From NCBI GenBank assembly GCA_039619475.1, contig CM077115.1, positions 59,340,864 through 59,404,863 on the forward strand: a DNA stretch of 64,000 bases. Direction: 5' to 3'. This document shows, one piece after another, positions 32,135-43,204 of the stretch (within the stretch, counting starts at the first letter, position 1; every line of letters begins with the position of its first letter). The position numbers and the translations under genes were made by a program. A model generated the notes under the pieces. That model ran no database searches. It worked only from the letters and a program-made list of their open reading frames with translations, and was not told where the DNA came from. The DNA is from Icerya purchasi. Lineage: Eukaryota; Arthropoda; Insecta; Hemiptera; Monophlebidae.

Positions 32135-34690
32135 AGCACCCCCAAATGTGTTCTATTTTTGCTTTTTGTTTTTGTTTTTTTTTTTACATACATAAAAATA
32201 ACGTAAAATTACGAACTTTATCAACGGGGCATATTATAGATCCTGGACGACGTAAAAAAGTTACATGTTTCGAAAAGATTCTGATAGGAATGGAACTTTT
32301 ATAATTTTTTGTAGGTATTAGCCGTTTTTACATGTACCTCGGAGAGAAGTTAGGTAATTGAAAATGATGTACAAATCATGTATTTTATAAACTGCGTGCT
32401 ATTCCAGAACGTAACTAGCTGACTGCAATATCTTGATAACTAAATACTATGTTGCTTTTTGTGTTTATTCATTTTGTTTTTTAATTAAGATTTTAAAATA
32501 AAATAGGTTATTTAGAATAGATATTCTGATTCGGCGGAATAGAGGCTCTTCGTTATTTGTGCAGCAGTTTCGTGAATTGCTAGTGAGAGACTTGAATTCT
32601 TGAAAAGCAACGTTCGGTTTCGTAAACATCGACTACTTGGTCTGTTTTATATTAAAGCATTCGTGATCTCTCTTGATTAGCGAGTTTTTTTTTTTATCGT
32701 GACCGCAAATAGTATTAAATATGCAAAGAAAATATAAAAATAAATATTTTGACTAAACCTTTTATTTTAATCTTTCGCGATCGCGACATTTCACTTTACG
32801 ATCACCCCGTTTAAGGTTGTGAGCTATAATTTCAAAGACTCCGCGGCCTAACACCGAAATTATGAGTAAAATAGTAAAATGTTGATTGGTAAAATATCAT
32901 AATTTGCAGAGTTAAAGTAAAAGAAGAATATCGGACGATATTTCTCTTCACCCTAAGATTATTCGCCTTTACTTTCCCGCATCAGATATTATATTTCAGA
33001 TATTAGATGTATATAAAACTTGAGCGACTTGGAAGTTCAGGACAAGATAACTCCCGAAAATAACTGTTGGTTCGATAGTCGAGCACATTAATTAATGAGA
33101 CGTGATAGAAGTGAAATATGAACTAAACGACCTCTAAATGAAAATGCTTAAATGTAACCATCGTCCAGCTTAGATCTATGCTATATTAAATAAGGGGACA
33201 CTTGCCAAAAAAAAGTCATTAAAAATGAACTAACTAAATACGTCTTAAAAACGTATATGGAATCCGTGCGGCGCTAAATCTATAAGAGTTCACTCGAGTG
33301 TTTTTTTTCAGTTTATTCTCACGCTAAAAGAGAGCTCATCTTGAGTTGTTTAATGTGCTCCCCCTTCAATGCGCGGAAGCTCCTGGAAAACAAATGAGTA
33401 AATTACCACATCTTGAACGTTTTATGGAATTTGTTTAACGTATTTTTTCATCATTTTCGAGAGTGAAAAAGAATAAATTCTCATAGACCATTAAAAACGA
33501 TCGAAAGTCGGTACGTTGATTTTAAATTATTGTAGAAATTATCGTAACATGTATCGGTATTACATCTTATTTCTAAAAATTGTTCGTATTTGACTTAAAT
33601 AGACTGTTATACACCAGTGAAAAATAAAAGGTCGATTTTACAGGTGTGGAATAATGATACCGCTAAAGACCGCTGAAAACATTCAAATCTTAACACTTAA
33701 AATTCAAATTTTAAAAGAATTTTCATAATTTTTTTTCTGTTCCTGCGTTTGTAAATTTTTCACACGCGAATATGCCTATGAACAAACTTCGTAACTACAG
33801 AGAAACATGCAGAAACGTACTGCATGCACCCTAGAGAATGTTAAGCGTGTGAGTATGCGTGCACATAAATATACGAATTAGAAGAATCACATTCGAAAAT
33901 AACTATTATCATCATTCCAAAACGAATTTAGTAATTCTCAAAATTCTATTTTTATATAGAACTGAAGGAATTAAAATTTGGACTGGGAGATTTTGAGGCC
34001 TCTCCGAAAAAAATTGGGGTTAGATTTTGAAAAATTTAGTAGATTTTCGAACTCTGGAACAGGGAGCGAGGTTAATTTCTGCACTGAGCATAAGCTCTTT
34101 TTGGGTTACGACGTTAGAGGTCCCAACTCGTTTATTAATAAAAAAAAACTATAATATTCGCTTCGTTTTTTGTTTTTTTTCATTTTAAACTTTTTTTCGA
34201 ATAAATTTTCTACGTTTGCATAATTTCATCATCTACGCTTAAGGTAATATTTTGTTTCTCCTATTGCTTGGTAAAGTTGATTTGTATATATTCCGTATAT
34301 TATTTCGGCAACTTCGCATTTACCGTAACATATTTAACATTTTTTTCATCTTTGACTTTATCTTTATTATTATTTCTAATACCATCAGAGTTTCGTTTAA
34401 TCGATGTTTCAATTTCATTCCACTAATTTATCAATATACCGGCTAGCCTCCCCCCCGTAGGATTCCTGTCTTGTGGTTAAAAGTGCAGTTAACAGCACAA
34501 TATCGTCTGATAAAAACAACACAATTCAATACGTCATCAACGCTCTTTTTGCTACTTAAAATTATAACGTCTCTGTAAAAATTATAGAAAATCGAATCGA
34601 TCAACGTCTAAAGTAGCCTGCTTAATTTAAATAATTGCAATAATATAAATGAATGTAATATTATTACTACCTTCCCAAACAATTACGAGT
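32135..34690. other. No gene seen; one weak dispersed repeat
   Basis: No protein domain was recognised. About 32965-33085 is related to 60455-60570: shared blocks are AGCGACTTGGA and TAGTCGAGCA, about 45 and 35 bases apart, with alignable sequence upstream. Nothing identifies the family. Confidence 0.45.
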
Positions 34691-34807
34691 GGAAAATTGT
34701 CGCGTTAGTCGAAAGCTTCTTCTTAAGGTGCCGTACGCTACATAGCGCGTTGGCGTAACCTATTCGTACATTTTTAGCTGTACCGATATAGTTTGTGTAC
34801 CAGGCAA

Positions 34808-35228
34808 GACCGTGTCCACGGGGGGGTTTTAGGGGTTAACCCCCCCCCATGAGAACTGAAATAGTTATTATGAATACACAAAAATCTGAAAAAAATCACA
34901 AATTTAAAATAAATATTGATGATTTTTTAGAATGTTCTTACCTACCTTTAAAAGATAAAAGAAAAAATATGCTCCATATTTTTAGGTACTTCATTATTAT
35001 CTTATGCAAAATTTTTTATTACGTGTGTAATTAATAACATATACGTAATTTTTACGAATGTTCGTATACGGGGTAATTCATTTATGTAAATTATTAATAT
35101 GTAAATCAAAATTATGGAAATTATTAATAGTACGAATATTAGTGAAAAATGTATTGTTATTCATAAAATAAATATGCGAAGAAAATTTTCACCCCCCCCC
35201 CCCACCCCAAATTCTGGGCACGGGGCTG
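34808..35228. mobile_element. 421 bp non-autonomous element with C/G-tract ends, inside a SINE
   Basis: An 11-base direct repeat GTACCAGGCAA (34797-34807 and 35229-35239) brackets the element. The ends are imperfectly inverted: the left has CCGTGTCCA followed by a G-run, the right, on the minus strand, CCGTGCCCA followed by GGGG and a long G-run (C-run at 35191-35203 on the plus strand). The interior is AT-rich with no coding motif. Such CCGTG-C-CCA ends next to G/C tracts occur in several insect non-autonomous DNA elements in my memory, but I cannot name the superfamily. An 11-base duplication is unusual for a cut-and-paste element. Confidence 0.65.
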
Positions 35229-35378
35229 GTACCAGGCAATTACTATATGCAACGCAGGTGTACACACGCAAGACTACATTCGGAACTGATTGTAGTCGCT
35301 TGTTATCGCGCTACAAGTGCAGTCCGTCCGGTGTGAGTCTGCTGTGTACTGACCTAGCGCGCATATGATGTTGAACGT

Positions 35379-35399
35379 GGTGGTTTGCCATTGCCTTCC
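35379..35399 (-). other. Conserved SINE body motif
   Basis: On the minus strand this is GGAAGGCAATGG followed by CAAACCACC. The shorter core recurs in the SINE copy near 41605. Confidence 0.75.
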
Positions 35400-35529
35400 A
35401 CGTGATTATTAACGATTATTTATTTATTTAATTCTTGTAATAATTCGTCGTCGCTCGGAATCGAACCCGTGACCGCCATATCGGAAGTCAAGCGCTCTAG
35501 CAACTAGGCTATCGCTTGGGAGACAAAAT

Positions 35530-36595
35530 TTAATAACTTGTCTTCGAATGTGTTATACTTTGGTGACAATATGTATTAATGTTCATGCTTACTTATCTTT
35601 ATTCTCCTTTGACCCTTCTTAATCCTTCACCACATTGTCAATCTCTTCTCACTTTCTATTATTTCTTCTCGTCCTCTACATTATATTTATTTTAAAAAAT
35701 CCACGGTGCCCTATCAGCTTAAAATATTACGATAGAACTACCATAGTACCAAGGCGAACGAAAACGCTCTAGAGCAGTTACTAGAACGCCATAACGTTAA
35801 CATAATCTTATTTCCTGGATAAAAAGTTCTTCTGTCATAAACTTTCATTTCGTTTTATTTCACCTCCTTACATTTTTTGCTTTCTCTCTTTACTTTTACA
35901 ACATTGGAAGTGCATCAGTTAATACTGGCTCACAAACGGATATTGTCACTTCAAAAGTTTGTACATAGTGTCAAAATTAACCTCATTTCCCATCCTAACC
36001 CAAATATTCTTCCAAGGCTCAAAAATTTACCCCAATCCAAATGGACCTCTCAGTTCTGATAATTCAACCAAATTTTAAAACTCAAAATTCAGCCCAATCG
36101 AAAACCCCGAGAAGAACTTTGCCACTTAGGCCGCGCCTGTTCGATGATTTTACTTTATTTTTAAAATCGATTACAGTAGATTCTTTTTTCCGGCACTCTG
36201 AGCTGTGACGAACGTGGAAAATAAATGTTCAGAAACATAATTTTCTGTCGAATTAGTAAGTTATTCGGAGTTACAATTTACAAATGTCAGTTAATATTAA
36301 AAATTGGTAGATTGATTTATTTTTTTCACAACCTTATATATATAGTCATGTATAAAAGCAGATAAGATTATAACAGATATAAATACAACAGGTTTTCCCA
36401 TTAATCCTACCACATAAATGACATAATCTTTAATATACCTATATATTTGTATACCATATATATAGCGTTACATGATTTTCGTGCGACACTTTTTAAATAT
36501 TAATTGTTAAACAATTTAAAAACGGTACCATTTTAAAACTATATTTTTTTTTTTCGTATCATTTGACTCATTAAATTTCGCTTAAAACCACATCT
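35530..36595. other. No gene seen
   Basis: AT-rich, with short TA-rich tracts near 36340 and 36440. No domain, TIR or RNA gene was recognised. Confidence 0.5.
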
Positions 36596-36601
36596 TCCCT
36601 G

Positions 36602-36790
36602 TTTTTTTTGGTTTTTTGGGGAGAGGAGCGCCAACTATGGACGTTGATCCAGCATGAGTGAAATTTTTGTATATTTCCAGTGTGCGGCAGAGCGAACGAA
36701 ACACAATTAACTAATCAACTAGGCCACGGTAGCTGGCTGTTTAGCCTATTCAAGGCCTGGGCGACTATTGTGCTTCCCACGGTGAATAGG
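36602..36790 (-). repeat. Dispersed poly(A)-type repeat, copy 2
   Basis: T-rich start (36602-36617), then sequence alignable to 31988-32128, including ACACAATTAACTAATCAACT and CGGTAGCTGG. This copy extends about 60 bases further right (CTGTTTAGCCTATTCAAGGC and onward), which suggests a longer minus-strand retroelement fragment. Confidence 0.6.
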
Positions 36791-37510
36791 TTACCATAAT
36801 TTGAAACGTTAAGAAAAAAAAAGATGATGACGTTAGTTTAACCGACAACAACAGATGTTTGATGAAGGAGGAAGGCATGTTAGTGAAAAAGAATAACGAT
36901 ATAGTTAACATGTAGCGAAATTAAGGAAGAAAATTAACATTATTTTATCATAAAGTAAACGAGAATTACACAAATTCAGGTGAAATTTTTAAAAATACTT
37001 GTACCTGTGTAGAACGCGGAAATTACAGTTCACAGACTATGTAGTACTACTGGGTTTCACAATAGAAAAAAGAAAACTACAGAAGAAGACGAAGACGACA
37101 AGTATTAAATATTTACACGGATCGATGGCGAATTTGTAGCAGATTATTGGCTAAACTGATCACGGCAGCAACCAATAAAAAGAGCTAAATTTCCATTCTC
37201 GCATATTCCGATAATCGTCTACATCGTGATTATTCTATTTAAAGCTCGTACAGCATCCAAAGATGGATGAATACTCGAACAAAGTTCAGCCGTAATTCTT
37301 CCACAAAATCCATTTTTTCCCTGTCTAACTACCACGCGCGCGAGTATAATAAGTTCCGTATACCATGACGTATTAAGAGAATGCTGTACAATCAAGTGAT
37401 ATTCCAAAAGTAACGTCCAGTACGTTATGAAAAAATGAGAAAAATCTAATGTACAATATTATAGAAATTAGTGTTTTAGAACAAATAAGAAAAGCAATAT
37501 GTATATAATT
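36791..37510. other. No gene seen
   Basis: No recognisable coding region or element. Open frames are short and without domains. Confidence 0.5.
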
Positions 37511-37514
37511 ACCG

Positions 37515-37870
37515 AAGGAAAATGCTGCGGATAGCGTGGACGGCACACCGAACTAACAAATCAATTCTAGAAGAGCTGAAGATAGAAACCAGGCTCCTGC
37601 AGGAAATAAATCGGAACACGATCAGATACTTCGGTCATATAGCCAGGAACATAAATTCCATGGAAAGAAACATTATACAGGGCAAGGTGCAAGGAAAACG
37701 TCCCAGAGGAAGATCGATGGGCTGATCAAATAAATACATCAATTGGGGGTACAAGTTGTCAGAAGCATTCCACGTAGCAATGGATCGAAATAGATGGAAG
37801 GAAACGGTGAGAAAGGAATATGATGCCACCACGTCCTTACGCAGGACAATGGACTTGATGATGATAATAT
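37515..37870 (+). mobile_element. RTE-type LINE 3' fragment, copy 1
   Basis: The frame reads KMLRIAWTAHRTNKSILEEL, then NRNTIRYFGHIARNINSMER and GKVQGKRPRGR. These are the conserved C-terminal blocks of RTE-type endonuclease/RT proteins ('RMLRI.WT...TN..IL.EL', 'YFGH..R', 'GK..GKR.RGR'). A frameshift region near 37715-37725 separates these from the last block, which encodes WKETVRKEYDAT and LRRTM. The fragment ends in GATGATGATAAT, a short-repeat end usual for RTE elements rather than poly(A). It is about 97% identical by eye to 58855-59201. Its 5' truncation is at the AGGAAAATG junction. Confidence 0.85.
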
Positions 37871-37924
37871 AAAATAAATAAATAACGAACAAAATAAGCG
37901 CTAAATTATTTTAATAAATTTAAG

Positions 37925-38110
37925 TAACTGAATTTAATTTTTGGTCTATATCATCAGCTAGACGATACAGGGTGTGCTTAGACGAAACTAAAAACACAGA
38001 CCCAGTAGCGATACACTCTATATTGCTAGCTGATGATATGGCCCGAAAAGAGGTATCTTTAAACTTGATTTTATTAAAATATAAATTTATACTTATTTTC
38101 GTTCGTTATT
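37925..38110 (+). repeat. Inverted CTGATGA/GAAA module (Penelope-like end relic?)
   Basis: TATCATCAGCTAG (37949-37961) is inverted relative to CTAGCTGATGATATGGCCCG (38026-38045), which is followed by AAAAG. The right half resembles the hammerhead-like motif at 8253-8297 (CTGATGA ... GCCCGAAAA), and the whole layout resembles 48225-48345. Stems are degenerate here. I infer a relic of the same terminal-repeat family. Confidence 0.4.
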
Positions 38111-38119
38111 GGGAGGGGA

Positions 38120-39660
38120 ATTTACTTATTTTATATCGACAAATATTGACAGACAGGTAGAGTCCTATCTACAAATAATAATCGAGTTGCACTGATTTTC
38201 TTTAAAGATCGAATCATTTTGCGAATTTTTGTGCCGGACATGGAAAAATCATTTATCTAAAAAACAAGAAAACGGAAAAGTGAAAAAGAACGTTAAAGGC
38301 TCGAAAAAAATGCTAAAATGATAGGAAACAAAAAATATGCGCAAAGTAATGGAATTAAAATTTTTTGCAAGCCGAAGGAGCGCGGCGCTGGTTCGTTTGG
38401 TTAGGTGGGATGAATATTCGAATAGGGCGAACGAAATCGAAACGAAGAACGGCTAACGGACGACGTTAGGTTATGATGAATGAGGACTTATGTTAATGTC
38501 GAATCGCATTAGTCGGAAGAAAAGTGTACCAAATTCTCGCTAGGCTGCTTTTCTTTCGCCCGTTGGTCACTTTTCTGCTGTTTCACACCGGCTGCGAGAT
38601 CTGCTGAAAAATCTAAACGAATCGGTACACGGCGAAAGGCGAAAAGAAAAAAAGACCACGCAGCCAGCCAGACAGGAGCAGGAGCAGAAGCAGAAGCAGA
38701 AACGATCTGGCCTGACCAAAGACGACCAGCAACGCGATGGAGTTCTACTTATTTGCGACTCGTCCACATTACCAGGCCATCAATCATTTTAGCCTGCGGC
38801 AATATCATCCGTCTATTTATTCTTATCTGCTATCAAACCACCGATACACGCACTGAATTTACGCCTACCATCATCACTATCATCATTATTAACTACTGCT
38901 ACTTTTAATATTATTATTTTATTATCATCGTCGTTTATTTCGTATTCCGTGTGTAGTTTTTGAATTTCCTTCTTAAAATATTGTTATCACTGGAAAGGAC
39001 GCAAAAAGAAATTTTTAACTTTTTCAAGATATACACGAATTCATTGACGAGAAAGCTTATTTTCAGTTCACTCTATCATCGAAGTATCTCTAATTTCCTT
39101 ATTATACTGCCTTCGAAATCCAACGATATTAAAACGTTGTCGTAATATTTTCTATGTAAAATTCACGATGTTGATTTGACGTTCCATTTTTAAAATACTG
39201 TTCAGCTATGAAATAACTATTTACATTTGCAAAAGCACATTTACATTAAAACCATTGTGAAACTAGCCTGAAAAACGGGGGTACCCTTGCATAAATTCCC
39301 AGAAAGCTGAAAATAGGCGCGAATGTTAGGGACACCATTGTCATGAAATTGTAAAAAGTCCTCATCGATCCCATGTACGCAAAAAAAAAATTTGTTTAAG
39401 GTCAAAGTTGAAAAAAATGTTTTTTTTTTTGGTTTTTTAATGAAACGGTTAGTTTTATAATAAAAATAGTTCAAACCAAAATTGTGGACCCGGAAATTCT
39501 CTACAAAAATTGTCTTTGCATTTTTTTCCCCTAAGATTCAGCATTTCTGAGATAAAGCGATTCTAAAATTTACTAAAGTTGTATTCTCTATAATATGCAC
39601 GACTACGCTATGTACATCACTGGATGCATAATATAAGTAAAACTATTGGTCTGTGTGACT
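38120..39660. other. No gene seen; one GC-richer patch
   Basis: About 38380-38790 is richer in G+C. It includes GAGCAGGAGCAGAAGCAGAA (38678-38697), part of a six-base repeat, and an ATG-initiated 39-codon frame at about 38739. No domain was recognised. The remainder is AT-rich. Confidence 0.4.
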
Positions 39661-39670
39661 AATATATAAA

Positions 39671-39799
39671 ATGAAAAAATCGAATGACATAAAAGAGCGA
39701 TTTAAGATCCTGAAAGCTGCGGCAGCAATCATTCGGGAAAATATCCAATCGGTAGTCATCGATAATTTTCATTATCACCCACCGAGTTGCAAAAAATAG
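39671..39799 (+). pseudogene. Uncharacterised repeated ORF, copy 1
   Basis: A 42-codon open frame includes KSNDIKERFKIL, AAAAIIRENIQSVVIDN and YHPPS. The minus-strand copy at 41205-41480 shares KSNDIKERFKIL, AAAAI.RE.IQSVVIDN and PP. Selection at the protein level, or a recent common origin, is implied. From memory, similar sequence occurs in multi-copy uncharacterised insect proteins. I do not know a function. Confidence 0.55.
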
Positions 39800-39926
39800 T
39801 ATTCAGGAACTTCTCCGGTGCAGGTGGAAGTAGAGTGTGGATTGGTTCCAATGTATTGATAATTAACTTCCGACCCCAGTTTTCTGGGTTCAGTTGATTA
39901 CCAAGCAACACTTGAACCTGATAATA

Positions 39927-40896
39927 CAAAGGTCAGTCAAATATAAATGAGACCTTTTAAAAATTAAAATTTATCGAAACATTTAAAAAAATGAATACTA
40001 GCACTATTTTTCTACATTATCGAATCGTTTCACCCCATGTCTTATCGTGACCATAATTTGTCACCCGGTTGATCAGACTGCGCCATTTTCTACATAGTTA
40101 CTGCATTTTTCCCAAAGTTTTGGTAATTTTTTAATGCCTTTATCAAAGAACGAATGCGGTAAGTCAGAGAGCCAATTGCGCATGAATTGCATACAACCTT
40201 CGTCATCTTCAAATCGCTGTCCACCTAATGCCTCTTTTAGCGGCTCAAACAAATGATATTCGCATGGACTTAAATCTGGACTATATGGCAGTTGTTCAAC
40301 GGTTGTCCAGTACATTTGGTCGAGTTTGGCTTTCGTATGGGCTGCTGTATGCGGCCGGCGTTGTCATGCAAGAGAAATACGGATCGGAATTCCGTGTTTT
40401 TTGGAACGATATCTTGACTAAATCGAGAAGTTGACAATATAGCATTGCGGCATTAATAGTCCTTCCATCGTAATCCGTCTGTCACGTTTAATGAGACTTT
40501 CAACTAGCTGAATGTTTTCGCGGGTAATGCTCGGACGACGTAGACGAATCAAATTTTCGACTGTATTTCGACCGCTACTGAACGAACGATGCCACTTACC
40601 ATACCTGACACTCCTCGATAATGTTCAATTTCCGAACTGTGACCGCTATCTATCGAGAATTTCACTATCGTTTACTACACCTTCGTTACTAAGAAACTTG
40701 ATAATAATGCATTGCGCAACGCTACTTGGGCTACTCGTTACTCACTCATCGTAAACGAACGCAGTGGAACGTATTTTGTAACGCTACTAGTGCACTGAGC
40801 ACTTCTAAAGATACCAAACAACATCCGCTCCAAATTGCAACGTGCGTTCGCTCAGCTTCGGTTAAAAAAGCCTCGTTTATATTTGACTGCCCCTCG
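39927..40896 (-). mobile_element. Mariner element with a large internal deletion (970 bp)
   Basis: The ends 39927-39958 and 40865-40896 form an inverted pair with the shared core CAGTCAAATATAAA, and TA dinucleotides abut both (39925-39926 and 40897-40898). The transposase lies on the minus strand. The length is about 330 bases short of a standard mariner. The coding remnants jump from the DNA-binding half to the C-terminal catalytic end, so the missing DNA covers the first catalytic Asp region. The TIRs differ from those of the mariner at 19141, so this is a separate family. Confidence 0.9.
40073..40780 (-). pseudogene. Internally deleted mariner transposase pseudogene
   Basis: On the minus strand, the part upstream of the deletion (about 40780-40440) gives, with frameshifts, NTVENLIRLRRPSITRENIQ and LVESLIKRDRRITMEG, the linker and second helix-turn-helix region. 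The following frame (40315-40073) gives QLPYSPDLSPCEYHLFEPLK, with the final catalytic position changed to Glu (SPCEYHLF instead of SPCDYYLF), and ends FFDKGIKKLPKLWEKC. A decayed counterpart of the DNARPHTA block lies just upstream (RRPHTAAHTKA). The TTDETW block is missing. It is inactive. Confidence 0.88.
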
Positions 40897-41204
40897 TATA
40901 GCCGATAAAAGTATTGTCTGCAACATATTAAATAAACGTGCCAGTTTCTGGTGGTAATGAGGTGGACGACGAAAAACTGTTGCTGCCTCGTACATCGTAG
41001 TATCATTAGTCATTATAAGATGCGCACATGCCAAAGAACTTAAACATTTATGTGAGACGTTTTGACGCAAACCGTCGATGAAAACAAACTGCGAGACCCG
41101 ATTGTAGCTTGGACTTGAAAGACCGAAGCCGAACAGCAGTCATAATACTATGACTAGTGTTTGTACATACTAATTCTATGTGTTCTGAATTCAACCCCAT
41201 TTAT

Positions 41205-41480
41205 TCTTTACAATAATTTGTTCCAAAAAATAATATTCAGTGACTCTGGAATATGACTGTTAATATCTTCAAATATACGACCTGGTGGAGGGTAATAAGA
41301 ATTATCGATGACTACCGATTGAATACCTTCCCGATTGATTGCTGCCGCAGCTTCTAGGATCTTAAATCGCTCTTTTATGTCATTTGATTTTTTCTTTTTA
41401 TATAAATTAATTGATTGTAGGAACAATGTCGAAATTCTCGTAATTAATGCGGAAAAGGAATTGAGATTTTTTAACAATGG
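41205..41480 (-). pseudogene. Uncharacterised repeated ORF, copy 2
   Basis: The minus-strand frame of 89 codons reads KSNDIKERFKILEAAAAINR, then IQSVVIDNSYYPPPGRIFED and SHIPESLNII. It matches copy 1 (39671-39799) in inverted orientation about 1.5 kb away, and is longer. The mariner lies between the two copies. Function is unknown; probably transposon-derived. Confidence 0.55.
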
Positions 41481-41486
41481 TTCTTG

Positions 41487-41825
41487 CTCGTCGCGATAGG
41501 TTGATTACTAGAGCACTTGAATTTCATCATGAAGGTCCCCTCATTGGATGCCGAGAGACGACGGAAATTATCGCAGAATAATTAAATAACCGCTAATAGG
41601 CACGTGGAAGGCAATGGTAAACAAGCACTTATAGTCATCGTATGCACGTGGCTTCATGAACAAACTTACTTGAGGCTGCATTTCTATATCGATAAATGAA
41701 ACACATTCACAATCAACTCCAAGTGTAGTGTTGCGAGTACGCGCTACCGCTGCATATAGCACATCCGAATATGTACAACCAAAATCTACAAATAGTCACG
41801 ATGCAAGGTTAATACATATATAAGA
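41487..41825 (+). mobile_element. tRNA-derived SINE, copy 2 (decayed head)
   Basis: It aligns with the SINE at 34700-35525: head GCGATAG..TTGATTACTAGAGC against GCGATAGCCTAGTTGCTAGAGC, then ATTAAATAA..CGCTAATAGGC, the GTGGAAGGCAATGG motif (about 41604-41617), and the distal body (ACAATCAACTCC..GTGTAGTGTTGCG, CTGCATATAG). Box B is destroyed. It follows directly after the repeated ORF copy. Confidence 0.75.
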
Positions 41826-42365
41826 CCTGTGTGTAACCTGGCTCGATTAGTTAATGCGCGCGAGACGTCAGTACGCTGATTTTAAGCGTTCTATTCAAGT
41901 TTAATTAATTTTAGTTATCGTTATAATATTTTTGCATTTGTTACTATTATTATTTTGTTCAGTTTGTATAGCTAAGAAATACGAATCTAAAAATGATATA
42001 ATAGCGAAAAACTATCGATCTAAGACTATAAGGAATAATAAAATATTCCAAAAAAAAATGACATATCACTCAAAATTAAAATAACTGGAATAGGAAAAGT
42101 TAAAAAGCATTACCGGCACTTTTAGGGAGAGCCATATTGTAAAACGCACGAAATACACAACTTCTTAAACCAACAGAACTTATGGCTTATCAAGAAGTCG
42201 AGTGAGGTCTAAAAGATAATCAAGAAAGACGATAACAAGAAACACAAGTTAAACATGAAGTAAAACACCCAACAAGTAATGCATAAGATGAAAAGGTAGA
42301 AGAAATATATGAGAAATTATGTAGCATCCGAAAAATAATCGATAACAAATAAATAGTAATAACCA
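41826..42365. other. No gene seen
   Basis: AT-rich, without a recognised domain or repeat. Confidence 0.5.
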
Positions 42366-42369
42366 TGAG

Positions 42370-43060
42370 GCACGCGTTGATTCTTGCGACTTTATTATTC
42401 TTCTCATCCGTCTTTTTTTTCTTCTCATCACTCTATCCGTGTTGATTTGTTGTGTGTGCCCAGCCATGTGGGTATCGAGCTTAATGAGGTACCGATTCTT
42501 TGGCTCGCATTGCGACTCCTCCTTTCTCAACAAAATCTCATCCATCTAATCTCCTGTCACTATGTAAAAAAATTTTTTCCTTAAATTTCGATCACTTATT
42601 TACACTTCTTCTTTCTGTAACGATCGTATCCGACAAACATAATCTTCCTTCCATTTCACGGTTCCTCGAAAGTTTCCTTCATTCCCCTGTTTTGTTGTTG
42701 TTTTGTATTATTCGTCTACGCTTTAATCCTTCTACCATTCTCCCGTTACCGTTTCTCCTTGGTTTCTTCCCCACATTGGCCGCTCCATGTGAACGAATCG
42801 GTGATTTGTGACGCTGATTACGTTCTCTTTCAATGTCCATCCCTTTCTTCTAAACGTTGTGTTCTACATTCTTATTTGCTGAAGCTCGGGCTTCCTACTC
42901 CTTAATACGCGTATCCTGTCCTTTCCTTCTCCTTCCATCATAGCAGCTTTCAGTTCCTCTTCATATTGTCTACATCCAATCGAATAAAAAATTTAACTGG
43001 CGAATCTTCCCTTTTTCCTTGTTCCTAACTAAATGACATGCTTAAAAAAAAAACTTTAAT
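42370..43060 (+). mobile_element. LINE family A fragment, heavily decayed
   Basis: The RNase H end (RVDLLCVPSHVGIELNE, near 42440-42490) corresponds to VNFLWIPSHSGIEGNE in the 15146 copy. Further on, in shifting frames, come the equivalents of the CRLRF block (YYSSTL, near 42700), the CDA-HILFEC block (GACGCTGATTACGTTCTCTT, near 42810) and SLSPSP-like pieces (near 42930). A short A-run near 43045 may be the tail. It carries many indels and is older than the 15146 copy. Confidence 0.7.
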
Positions 43061-43204
43061 GAAGCATGAAACGATAGTTGGCAAATACGAATTAAACCAA
43101 AAATAAAGGAAACCGATTAATTGAATTCTGCTAAAAACGCAGTTTACCCGTGTATAATACTTTAATTAAGATCCATAAAAGAAGAAAATATACACGTACA
43201 GCGT

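Larger units (their letters stand above)
34700..35525 (-). mobile_element. tRNA-derived SINE, interrupted by a small element
   Basis: Read on the minus strand from 35525, a tRNA-like head carries box A TAGCCTAGTTGC (35511-35500) and box B GGTTCGATTCC (35467-35457), about 33 bases apart. Then come an ATTAAATAAATAAATAAT spacer and the GGAAGGCAATGGCAAACCAC motif (35399-35380), which I know from several insect SINEs. The body extends to at least 35240. After the inserted element (34808-35228) it probably continues to about 34700. A second copy lies at 41487-41825 and aligns in the head, spacer, GGAAGGCAATGG motif and distal body. The head does not fold as a canonical tRNA, so this is not called a tRNA gene. 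Confidence 0.8.

Noticed and set aside
35446..35525. tRNA gene on the minus strand
   Set aside because: Box A and B are good, but the acceptor and anticodon stems do not fold convincingly. The sequence continues into a SINE body with a second copy elsewhere.
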